From Paucidesulfovibrio gracilis DSM 16080 (GTDB lineage Bacteria; Desulfobacterota; Desulfovibrionia; Desulfovibrionales; Desulfovibrionaceae): 64,000 nt of DNA. How positions within the stretch are numbered: position 1 is the first letter of the stretch; every line of letters starts with the position of its first letter. Below are positions 1 through 7,760 of this stretch, in pieces. The stretch lies in assembly GCF_900167125.1 (NCBI RefSeq), contig NZ_FUYC01000005.1:62001-126000 (forward strand), given 5' to 3'. A program made the position numbers and the translations under genes. The notes beneath the pieces are model-generated. The model had not been told where the DNA came from and ran no database searches. It saw only the letters and a list, made by a program, of their open reading frames with translations.

Positions 1-275
1 GCGCCGTGGCGCCGCTTCTGGGGCTGCTCGGCACGGTCACGGGCATGATCAACACCTTCGGCATGATGACCCTGTTCGGCAACAGCGATCCCAAACTCAT
101 GTCCGGCGGCATTTCCGAAGCGCTGATCACCACGCAGCTCGGCCTTGGCGTGGCCATTCCCATTCTGCTGCTGCATCATTTTCTGGAACGCCGGGTGGAC
201 CGCATCGTGGGAGACATGGAGGAAAAGAGCGTGGCCTTCAGCGTCACGCTCCTGCACCGGGAGCCTCGACCGTGA
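1..275 (+). CDS. TtpC/ExbB-like proton channel protein, C-terminal fragment
   Basis: This is the C-terminal part of a MotA/TolQ/ExbB family protein; its start lies left of the window. The visible ~90 residues hold the family's conserved block: a hydrophobic APLLGLLGTVTGM segment, then SGGISEALITTQLGLGVAIP, then a charged tail. The stop codon overlaps the GTG start of a second ExbB-like gene. Two successive ExbB-like genes followed by exbD, tonB and a TPR gene match the TonB2/TonB3-type clusters known from Vibrio, where the longer first one is called TtpC. That identity is inferred from order, because the N-terminal half cannot be seen. It should sit in the inner membrane and help couple proton flow to TonB. 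Confidence 0.85.
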   Translation, partial: AVAPLLGLLGTVTGMINTFGMMTLFGNSDPKLMSGGISEALITTQLGLGVAIPILLLHHFLERRVDRIVGDMEEKSVAFSVTLLHREPRP

Positions 276-952
276 ACGGCCTTGCCGAGCACGCCATGGA
301 ACAGGCCATGCGCCTGGCCGCCTACGTGGAATCCGGCGGAGCCATGATCTGGCCCTTGCTGGCCCTTTCGGTCTGGGCCTGGACCCTGGTCCTGTGCAAG
401 GCGCGCCAACTGGCCCGCTGGCGGCGGAGCGAACGGCCCGGCGAGGACGTCATCGCCGCACTGCTGCGCCAGCACTCCAAATCCGACTGCCCCACTTCGG
501 ACTCCCGGACCGCCTCCCCGGAAGAACGCTGGCAGGAGACGTTGACCCGGCAATACCTGGCACGACGCACCGGCGACACCGGACTGGATGAACGTCTGCT
601 GCACAGGTTGGCCCACGGATTTCAGGACGAGGCGCGACGCGGCACCGGAACGATCCTGACCTTTGCGGCCGTGGCCCCGCTCCTGGGCCTGCTCGGTACG
701 GTCACGGGCATGATCGAGGCCTTCGACGCCCTGGCCGCCTGGGGTTCGGCCAATCCACGCGCTCTGTCCGGCGGCATTTCCGAAGCCCTGATCAGCACCC
801 AGACCGGACTATTGGTGGCCATCCCCGTGCTCTTTGCCGGACAATTTCTGCGACGCCGCGCCCAAACCTTTGCCAACAGGGTGGACCGCTTTTGCGCGGC
901 CCTGGCCGGTGCCATGGCCCGGCCAACGACATCAACGGAGAACCTGCCATGA
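272..952 (+). CDS. exbB: ExbB-type biopolymer transport protein
   Basis: A 226-residue inner-membrane protein of the MotA/TolQ/ExbB proton channel family. A first membrane segment lies near residues 24-42, a cytoplasmic loop follows, and two further segments carry the conserved APLLGLLGTVTGMIEAF and SGGISEALISTQTGLLVAIP blocks. The start is a GTG overlapping the upstream stop, and the stop overlaps the ATG of exbD, so translation is probably coupled. With ExbD it should form the proton-conducting stator that energises the TonB encoded two genes downstream. The family assignment is secure; the substrate of the whole system is not visible from this operon. Confidence 0.93.
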   Translation: MNGLAEHAMEQAMRLAAYVESGGAMIWPLLALSVWAWTLVLCKARQLARWRRSERPGEDVIAALLRQHSKSDCPTSDSRTASPEERWQETLTRQYLARRTGDTGLDERLLHRLAHGFQDEARRGTGTILTFAAVAPLLGLLGTVTGMIEAFDALAAWGSANPRALSGGISEALISTQTGLLVAIPVLFAGQFLRRRAQTFANRVDRFCAALAGAMARPTTSTENLP

Positions 953-1362
953 GCTGTTACCGATACGTCCGTTCGTCACGCGGCCGGGGCGTGGATATCA
1001 ATATGGCCCCGCTCATTGACATGATCTTCATTCTCCTGATCTTTTTCATCGTCACATCCTCCTTTGTGCGGGACGCGGGCGTGGAAGTGGAACGGCCCGG
1101 CGCCGACACCGCCCAGACCGCGGACCGGCCCACCATCCAGGTGGGCATCACGGAAAACGGCTCCATCCACATGGACGGCGAACCCGTGGACATCCGCTCG
1201 GTGCGGCCCCGCGTGGCCGCATTTCTGGCCGGCTCGCCCGAGGGAGGCGTACTCGTGGTGGCGGACCGCAGCAGCCGGACTGATGCCGTGATCCGCGTCA
1301 TCGACCAATGCCGTCTGGCCGGTGCGGAAAACGTGGGCATCGCGGCCCGCAATCCGTACTGA
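949..1362 (+). CDS. exbD: ExbD-type biopolymer transport protein
   Basis: A 137-residue ExbD/TolR family protein. It has a short cytoplasmic N terminus, one membrane helix near residues 20-40 containing the essential acidic residue (Asp24 in the APLIDMIF segment), and a periplasmic C-terminal domain. A longer reading frame exists upstream, but the ATG at 949 overlaps the exbB stop in an ATGA arrangement and places the helix where ExbD proteins have it. It works with ExbB to transmit proton motive force to TonB. Confidence 0.93.
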   Translation: MSCYRYVRSSRGRGVDINMAPLIDMIFILLIFFIVTSSFVRDAGVEVERPGADTAQTADRPTIQVGITENGSIHMDGEPVDIRSVRPRVAAFLAGSPEGGVLVVADRSSRTDAVIRVIDQCRLAGAENVGIAARNPY

Positions 1363-1373
1363 CGAGGCTTGCC

Positions 1374-2078
1374 ATGGCCGCCGCACTCCACGCTTTTACC
1401 GCTGCTACCCGCACCCTGGCCCGTACAACCCTCGGCCGCGCCCCGGCCTGGATTGGCGGCGCCGCCATCACCTTTGCCCTGCTTCTGGCCCTGCCCCTGC
1501 CCGCCATGCAGACGCCGCGCCCCACAGCCGAACCCCTGCGCGCCGCCCCCCTGACCTTTGACCAGCAAACCCCGTGGAACCGCACCCCGGAATCCATCCA
1601 CGCGGAAGCCGAAACCTACGATCTGCCCAGCCTGCAACCTCCGTCGCCACAAAGCACGGACACCACGTCCGCCGCGGCCATGCCGAACGTACCAACCTTT
1701 GCCCAAGCCCTGCCCGGCCCTCGCCTGGACACCTCCCTGAGCGTTCCCGCCGCTCCCGGACCAGCGGCCCCGCCCACGGGAAGCCCGGCTTTTGCCCTTG
1801 GTCAGGTGGACACGGCCCCCCGCGTCCTGCACCGCACCAAACCGGAATACCCTGCGGAGGCGCGTCGCAAGGGACGCACCGGAACCGTGCTGTTGGGATT
1901 CGTGGTGGAAGCCGATGGTAGCGTGAGCCGGGTGCGCGTGCTGGAGGCGAACCCCCCGGGCGTATTCGACCAACACGCCATACGCGCCGTGCGGCAATGG
2001 ACCTTCCGCCCCGGGGAACGTGGAGGATCGGCCGTGGCCACCCGCGTACGCCTGCCTGTCCACTTTCGCCTGGAGTGA
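1374..2078 (+). CDS. tonB: TonB family energy transducer
   Basis: A 234-residue TonB protein. It has a cytoplasmic N terminus, one hydrophobic anchor at about residues 22-42, a long proline- and alanine-rich periplasmic spacer, and a C-terminal TonB domain of about 85 residues (the PRVLHRTKPEYPAEARRKG block onward, ending VRLPVHFRLE). The ATG at 1374 follows a GAGG ribosome-binding site 11 bases after the exbD stop. It spans the periplasm and energises outer-membrane receptors. The TonB-dependent receptor at 13.2 kb is one possible client, but this is not shown by linkage. Confidence 0.92.
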   Translation: MAAALHAFTAATRTLARTTLGRAPAWIGGAAITFALLLALPLPAMQTPRPTAEPLRAAPLTFDQQTPWNRTPESIHAEAETYDLPSLQPPSPQSTDTTSAAAMPNVPTFAQALPGPRLDTSLSVPAAPGPAAPPTGSPAFALGQVDTAPRVLHRTKPEYPAEARRKGRTGTVLLGFVVEADGSVSRVRVLEANPPGVFDQHAIRAVRQWTFRPGERGGSAVATRVRLPVHFRLE

Positions 2079-2081
2079 CCC

Positions 2082-3467
2082 ATGCCGCTGTTTTCCCGAA
2101 CATCTTTCATACGCGGGGCCGCGGGGCTGGTTTTGCTTCTGAGCCTTGCCGTACTCTGCGGACCGTTTGTCCGGGCTTCCAACGTCCGGGCTGATACGCA
2201 CGCCCCCACGACACGGTCCCTGCCGGACCCGAAGGAGGACAGAGCCTGTCTTCAAGAGGCAGGCGCGTTGCTGGATGCCGGAGAATTCCACAAGGCCCGG
2301 ACCCTGCTGCGGACCCATCTGCAAACCACCGGGCGACTGCCCGCCCACGGATATGATCCATGTGCTCGGGATGCCGCCGAAAACGAGACCACAGCGGACC
2401 CGCGTCACGAGGAATCCCGCGCCCTGACCGCCACACTCTGCTTGGCGCTGGGCAATGCCCTGTATATGGAAGGGGAAATGGCCGATGCCTACGCCGCGTT
2501 CCGCTCGGCCCGCACCGGTCTGCCCGAAGACCCGGCAGCCTGCCGCAATCTGGCCCTGGCCGCCTACGGTCTGGAACGCTGGACCGAGAGCGCGGCCCTG
2601 TTCGAAACAGCCAGCGACCTGCTGCCCAGCCCGGATCCCAAGCTGCTGCGACAGGCGGCCACGGCCTGGAGCCTTGGAGGACGAGACCAAAAAGCCGCTG
2701 GAACCATTGCCCGCGCCCTGGATCTGGTGGGCAAGCCGGATGCCGAGTGGCTGGAACTATACGCCCATCTGCACACCAAAGCGGGCAAACATCTTCAGGG
2801 GCTGCACCCCCTGTTGACGGCCCTGCGTCGCGCCCCCCAGCGCCTTTCCCTCTGGCTGGCCCTGGGCAACGCAGAATGGCGCGGGCAACGCCTGCCCCGT
2901 GCGGTGGCCGCCCTGGAAACCGCCCTGCGGCTCCGGCAACGCTCCACAACCTCCACTGAAACAGAAGATACCGTCTCGGCCGCGACCCTGCGCCGCCAGC
3001 TGGATAGCCTGTATGCCAACGGCGGCCTTCCGGCCCAGGCCGCCATGCGGCTGCTGCACCGCCCCGGGGAACAAAAAACGCAATGGCTGGATCGGGCGGC
3101 AGCCCTTTTCGACGAAGCCCAGCGACCGGAAAAGGCGCTCAACGCATTGCAACAGGCCCAGCAACAACAATTTTCGCGGGCAAGACTCCTGCGCATGGCG
3201 CGACTGTGCATGCGCTACGGCATGGACAGGCGTGCCTGCGACCTGTTCCTTCGCTATCTGGAATGTACGGGGCAACCGGGTCAACCCTCGGCAAACGGGC
3301 GTGACGATATTGATCAGGTCCGAATCCAGCTCGCAATCTGCGCCCTGGGCATCGGGAACCACGACCTGGCCCGCACCGCCCTGAAGGACATTCCGCGCAC
3401 CAGCGCCAATCACGCCTACGCCGCCAAAATGCTGGAGCTGCTCGCTCCGCCCGCCGAAACTCCCTGA
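2082..3467 (+). CDS. TPR-repeat periplasmic protein of the TonB cluster
   Basis: A 461-residue protein with an N-terminal signal sequence (hydrophobic residues about 12-33) and a body of alpha-helical tetratricopeptide-like repeats. Alanine- and leucine-rich helical pairs such as ALGNALYMEGEMADAYAAFRSA recur throughout. It starts three bases after the tonB stop, so it is co-transcribed. TPR proteins at the end of TtpC-ExbB-ExbD-TonB operons are known in Vibrio and other Gram-negatives and are needed for transport in some of them. A role as a periplasmic scaffold for the TonB complex is inferred. There is no catalytic motif. Confidence 0.85.
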   Translation: MPLFSRTSFIRGAAGLVLLLSLAVLCGPFVRASNVRADTHAPTTRSLPDPKEDRACLQEAGALLDAGEFHKARTLLRTHLQTTGRLPAHGYDPCARDAAENETTADPRHEESRALTATLCLALGNALYMEGEMADAYAAFRSARTGLPEDPAACRNLALAAYGLERWTESAALFETASDLLPSPDPKLLRQAATAWSLGGRDQKAAGTIARALDLVGKPDAEWLELYAHLHTKAGKHLQGLHPLLTALRRAPQRLSLWLALGNAEWRGQRLPRAVAALETALRLRQRSTTSTETEDTVSAATLRRQLDSLYANGGLPAQAAMRLLHRPGEQKTQWLDRAAALFDEAQRPEKALNALQQAQQQQFSRARLLRMARLCMRYGMDRRACDLFLRYLECTGQPGQPSANGRDDIDQVRIQLAICALGIGNHDLARTALKDIPRTSANHAYAAKMLELLAPPAETP

Positions 3468-3535
3468 CGGGCGCACGGACTGCGTGACACACCCGCCCGC
3501 CTGCCGCGTACCCGCCGCCCCTGGACCAACACCTT

Positions 3536-5071
3536 TTATTCGTCGGTATCAACGCCGTCTTCGGGTTGATCCTGACCGCTTCGCTCGTGACGCAATTCGT
3601 ACCGCACCCCGCGCAAGAGGCAGAAGCACAGCAGAAGCATAATTCCGGTGAACGGCAGGGCCGCGGCAATGGCCATGCGCTGCAATCCCTCCAGCCCGCC
3701 CGTAAAGAGCAAAATCGCGGCGGTGACCGAAACCGTCAGCCCCCAGACGATCTTTTTCCCGGCCGGGGGATCCTGTTGTCCGCCCGAGGTCATCATGCCG
3801 AGCACAAAGGTGGCCGAATCCGCCGACGTGACAAAGAAGACCACCAGCAACAGCACGGTGAGCAGGGTCAGCACCGAACTCAGCGGATAAAAGGAATAGA
3901 GCTTAAAAAGCCCTGTGGACACGTCCTGCGCCACAGTTGCCGCGATGTTCGCTCCCTCCTGCAACTCCAGATGGAACGCGGATCCACCGAACACGCTGAA
4001 CCAGACAAAGGTCAGCAGCGTGGGTACCAGCAGGCAGCCGGTGACGAACTCGCGTATGGTGCGCCCGCGGGAAATACTGGCCACGAACAGCCCCACGAAC
4101 GGGGACCAGGAAATCCACCAGGCCCAATAAAACAAGGTCCAGTTCTGGGTCCACTCCAGCCCCCGGAACGGGTTGGTGGAAAGACTCATGGAAAAGAGGG
4201 AGGTGGCATAGTCCGCAAAGGTGCTCAAGAGCACGTTCATGATCGTGGTGGTCGGTCCCACCAGGAGCATGAAGCAAAGAATGGTGATGGCCAGCATCAC
4301 GTTGGCCGTGCTCAGTAGCTTGATGCCCCGGTCCAGCCCGGTCATGCTGGAGATCATGAACAACACCGTGACCACGCCGATAATCACCAGCGTGCTGGTG
4401 AAACTGGCCTCAAACGGCAGCACCGAGGCCAGGCCGCTGTTGATCTGCATGGCGCCAAGCCCCAGCGAGGTGACGATACCGAATACCGTGGCGAACACGG
4501 CCAGGATGTCGATGGCGTACCCGATGGGTCCGTGGATGCGCTCTCCCAGGATGGGGAAAAAGCAGCTGGAAATCAGCGGCGGCATGCCCCGGCGAAACGA
4601 AAAATAGGCGATGGAAAGACTCATGACGATGTAGATGGCCCAGGGATGCACGCCCCAATGGAAAAAACTGTAGCGCATGGCAAACCGGGCCGCCTCGGGC
4701 GAGGCCTTGGCCACATACCCCGGCGGATTGAGATAATGGCTCATGGGTTCGGCCACGCCCCAAAAAATCAGACCAATGCCCATACCCGCGGCAAAAAGCA
4801 TGCTGAACCACGCAAAATAGGAAAAACGGGGCTTTTCATGGTCATGGCCCAACTTGATGTTGCCGAACCGGCTGAAAGCCATGAACAGGCTGAACACCAG
4901 GAATAAAAACGCGAACAGCAGGTAGGTCCACCCGAAATCACGGATAATGGCGGCATGCAGACGGGACGACCAGGCATCCAGCTGCTCGGGCCAAATCGCG
5001 CCCACCACGATGAGCAGCAACACAATGCACAGAGAGGCCGCAAAGACAATGTTGTTCTTGAGCTTAGGCAT
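3536..5071 (-). CDS. BCCT family betaine/carnitine/choline transporter
   Basis: A 511-residue inner-membrane transporter with about twelve hydrophobic segments. The glycine-rich AAGMGIGLIFWGVAEP stretch and the tryptophan-rich signature (NWTLFYWAWWISWSPF) are diagnostic of the betaine-choline-carnitine transporter family. The ATG at 5071 was chosen because it starts MPKLKNN, just before the first membrane helix; the longer upstream reading has no membrane character and covers the end of the stress-protein gene. It probably imports a quaternary-ammonium osmolyte. The start overlaps the stop of the upstream usp-like gene by 8 bases, which implies co-translation. Confidence 0.92.
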   Translation of the reverse strand: MPKLKNNIVFAASLCIVLLLIVVGAIWPEQLDAWSSRLHAAIIRDFGWTYLLFAFLFLVFSLFMAFSRFGNIKLGHDHEKPRFSYFAWFSMLFAAGMGIGLIFWGVAEPMSHYLNPPGYVAKASPEAARFAMRYSFFHWGVHPWAIYIVMSLSIAYFSFRRGMPPLISSCFFPILGERIHGPIGYAIDILAVFATVFGIVTSLGLGAMQINSGLASVLPFEASFTSTLVIIGVVTVLFMISSMTGLDRGIKLLSTANVMLAITILCFMLLVGPTTTIMNVLLSTFADYATSLFSMSLSTNPFRGLEWTQNWTLFYWAWWISWSPFVGLFVASISRGRTIREFVTGCLLVPTLLTFVWFSVFGGSAFHLELQEGANIAATVAQDVSTGLFKLYSFYPLSSVLTLLTVLLLVVFFVTSADSATFVLGMMTSGGQQDPPAGKKIVWGLTVSVTAAILLFTGGLEGLQRMAIAAALPFTGIMLLLCFCLLRGVRYELRHERSGQDQPEDGVDTDE

Positions 5072-5963
5072 GGTCGGCCTCCGTTGGCGCGGAGCCGTTC
5101 TCCGGGCCGGGAGCCGGAACCTCGGACGCCTCGACCTCGTCGGCCCGGGGCAGTCCGCACACACTGGGAATGATGAACACGCTGCAATGAGCGCGGTGGG
5201 GCAGCACCTCGGCCGTGGAACCCACCAGACGGCTCATGGTTCCGGGCTTGTCGGATTTGCCCGCCACGATCAGATCCACCTTCTTGGCCTTGGCCTGCCG
5301 CACGATCTGGCTGCGCACGGATCCCAACGTTTCAATCACCTCCACATGGTCATAGGCATGGGCGCACTCCCCGGCCAATCGCCGCAGGTTTTCCAGGGCG
5401 CTTTCCCGCCGGGCCGCCTCGGTGTCCGGATCCGGGGCGCGCTCGCCCACATGCAGCAGATAGAGAATCCGCGCCTTGAACCGGCTGCTCTTGAGATAGG
5501 GCATGGCCACGGCGTCCGTGAACCGAAAATCCGTGGCATAGAGCACGCTTTCCAGTTCCACCACGGGACGAAACAGCTTGGGATTGTAGATGAACACGGG
5601 CATGTTGCTCATGCGCAGGATGTCGGAGTCAATGCTGCCCAGCAGGGCGTGGCGCAACAACGCCTTGGGCTTCCAGTACAGGGCCAGGTAATCGGCCCGC
5701 ACCTTGGCGGCCACCTCGGTCATGACCCGGGGGGCATAGCCATTGCGGATGCTGAACGCCGAGGCCATGCCCAGTTCGTTCACCTCGGTACCCAGCTCTT
5801 CCAGGGCATGTTCGGCCTTTTCCCGCTCCCGAAAGTTCGTGCGGGTCCGCACATGCACAAGATGCACCTCGCTGGTGCCGTAGTTGCGCATGTACGCAAA
5901 CATATCCAAAAGCTTCTTTTTCGGCTCGTTCAGGCTCACCTTCACGGCGGCTCGTTGCAACAC
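5064..5963 (-). CDS. Universal stress protein, tandem Usp domains
   Basis: A 299-residue cytoplasmic protein with two Usp-like halves. The first contains the LLDMFAYMRNYGTSEVHLVHV strand-helix pattern; the second contains ILYLLHVGER and ends with the nucleotide-binding-type segment DLIVAGKSDKPGTMSRLVGSTAEVLPHRAHCSVFII. The start is a GTG at 5963, preceded by an AGGGAGAG ribosome-binding site; a longer frame lacks one. Usp domains often accompany osmolyte and ion transporters, and the 8-base overlap with the BCCT gene suggests a regulatory or sensory role for that transporter. That role is an inference from context. Confidence 0.85.
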   Translation of the reverse strand: MLQRAAVKVSLNEPKKKLLDMFAYMRNYGTSEVHLVHVRTRTNFREREKAEHALEELGTEVNELGMASAFSIRNGYAPRVMTEVAAKVRADYLALYWKPKALLRHALLGSIDSDILRMSNMPVFIYNPKLFRPVVELESVLYATDFRFTDAVAMPYLKSSRFKARILYLLHVGERAPDPDTEAARRESALENLRRLAGECAHAYDHVEVIETLGSVRSQIVRQAKAKKVDLIVAGKSDKPGTMSRLVGSTAEVLPHRAHCSVFIIPSVCGLPRADEVEASEVPAPGPENGSAPTEADHA

Positions 5964-6248
5964 GTTGCTCTCCCTTGACTTTTCCGCGAGTAACACAGCG
6001 ACCCGATCCCCCACCACCGCCTTGCCCGACACTGCCCGGGCATACAGCACAACTCGGCCAACCGCGTTTGCAGCAATCCGCCGACAGCAGGTCATCCTTT
6101 TCATCGTACCCGCAGGGGGAAAATCCGTCAAAGGCGTTCCCAACGCCGATACAGCCGGGGCGTTCCCGGGCGGCATGCAAAAGGGCCGCACCCATGGCAC
6201 GGCCCTGGTGATGCCCGGCGCATCGACGCCGGGACGGGTTTTCAAAAG

Positions 6249-7112
6249 CTATTGGTTGGTGTCGTAACGCCCCACCAGAATACGGTCGCGGTCGCCTTCC
6301 GGGATACCGGCTCCGGGGGTGTAGTAGTAGTTGATGTAGAACCGATCACGCAGGCTCCCGGGCTTGAACTTCAGCGCAAAGATGTGTCCGCGCCAGCCCT
6401 GGTAGGAGAAGATCTCCTGTTTGGCGGCCACGATGTTGTCCTTGGGGAAGCGGTCGTTCTTCTTCTGGCTGACGATCGGCTCGAACCCGGCGTCATCGGG
6501 CAGCCGGCTCATGACGAAGCTGACCACATAATACACCTGCTTTTCCTCGGGATCGCCAGGCTTGTACGCATTGGATTTGACGAACTGGTAAAAGGACGCC
6601 CAGTCCTTGTTCGCACCCGAAGCCTGACACTGTTGCTCGAACACGGTGGCGGGTACGAGATAGACCTCAATGGGGATGGTGGGCGGTGATGCCAGCGTGA
6701 CGATGCACTCGCGCACGATGATGTGCTTGCCCATCACATGATACTTCGCCAGAAACTGCAATCCCGCGTACCGGCCGTACTGGTCCTGGAGGTTGAGATA
6801 CCCGGCAAGATCCGCGTTGTACTCGGTGCCGGTGCCATGGTTCTGATAAAATGCCGGCGCCACCACACCTTCATTGAAGGGATGGTAGAACCCGTCCTGC
6901 AATCCTTCCATGGTGCCGAGGGTTTCCGGCGCAAAGCGGATGTCCGTGAAGCTGTCCCCGCCCGTAAGCCGGTCCGCCACGGCCATGGTCACGTCCATGG
7001 CGTCCTGGGGCCATTTCTTGGCGTCCTGGGCCTGAGCAAGGGCCACTGTCGCAAGCAACAAAACCGTGCCAAGGGCCAGAATCGAAACCGTCGTTTTTCG
7101 CAGCATTCGCAT
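6249..7112 (-). CDS. Exported protein of unknown function
   Basis: A 287-residue protein with a signal peptide (residues about 1-25, ending ALAQAQ) and a soluble body rich in aromatic residues. I do not recognise the family. The ATG at 7112 follows an AGGAGG site, making it better than the upstream ATG at 7130. It is the third gene of a minus-strand operon with a glycine-rich exported protein (11 bases upstream) and a haem-bearing propeller, so all three products probably meet in the periplasm. Only two cysteines are visible in the body (around residues 134 and 163), and there is no haem motif or membrane anchor. Confidence 0.75.
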   Translation of the reverse strand: MRMLRKTTVSILALGTVLLLATVALAQAQDAKKWPQDAMDVTMAVADRLTGGDSFTDIRFAPETLGTMEGLQDGFYHPFNEGVVAPAFYQNHGTGTEYNADLAGYLNLQDQYGRYAGLQFLAKYHVMGKHIIVRECIVTLASPPTIPIEVYLVPATVFEQQCQASGANKDWASFYQFVKSNAYKPGDPEEKQVYYVVSFVMSRLPDDAGFEPIVSQKKNDRFPKDNIVAAKQEIFSYQGWRGHIFALKFKPGSLRDRFYINYYYTPGAGIPEGDRDRILVGRYDTNQ

Positions 7113-7123
7113 GATTTGGCCTC

Positions 7124-7729
7124 CTACCACAGGAAATTGTTATCGTGCAGCGGGCCGGGACCGACTCCGCCGATTCCAGAAGACGGGCCGACCGTGGGGG
7201 TGCTCTGGGACGGTGCCTTCAGACCGGATCCAAGGGTGCCGAGCGCCGCCTTTTGATAGGATTTTTTCTCCTTGGCGAGCTTGTCCGCCACATTGCTGGC
7301 AAACTTGCCGGCGCTGTAGATTTTGTCGGCCGCGTTCAACGCCGCACCAATCCCGGGATGCAGAGCCGTGACCGCGTCAATGGCCTTGTTCTTGAGCTGA
7401 CCCGAAATGAATCCGGAAACAGCGGACTGGAGCTTGCTGGGACTTTTCGGGCCGGAAGCCGCGCTGGATCCGGGTTCGCCGCTGCCCATGGAACCAAAGG
7501 CATTGGGCGGGGTCACGGGCATGCCCTCGATGCCCTGGAGCGGTTCCGGCGTCAGTGAGCCGGTTCCCGTGGCGCCGAACAGACTCCCCCCGCTGCCGCC
7601 TCCGCCCCCGCCGCCGTAGCCCAGGGAAAGGGACGGCAGCGCCAAAAGCGCCGCCAAAAGCGCCAGGCCTGCCACAACAGCGCGCCAGGACGCACGGGAA
7701 CGTCTTTTGACCAACAATGATTCGTGCAT
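7124..7729 (-). CDS. Glycine-rich exported protein of unknown function
   Basis: A 201-residue protein with a hydrophobic export signal at residues about 17-37. A run of seven glycines lies just after the predicted cleavage site, followed by a proline/glycine/serine-rich linker and an alanine/lysine-rich amphipathic segment near residues 100-160. A strong GAGGAGG ribosome-binding site precedes the ATG at 7729. No enzyme motif is visible. It sits between the propeller gene and another exported protein on the same strand. The low-complexity composition suggests a surface-exposed or structural protein. Confidence 0.72.
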   Translation of the reverse strand: MHESLLVKRRSRASWRAVVAGLALLAALLALPSLSLGYGGGGGGGSGGSLFGATGTGSLTPEPLQGIEGMPVTPPNAFGSMGSGEPGSSAASGPKSPSKLQSAVSGFISGQLKNKAIDAVTALHPGIGAALNAADKIYSAGKFASNVADKLAKEKKSYQKAALGTLGSGLKAPSQSTPTVGPSSGIGGVGPGPLHDNNFLW

Positions 7730-7760
7730 GGTGCCTCCTCTCGGAATATCTTGTTACGCG

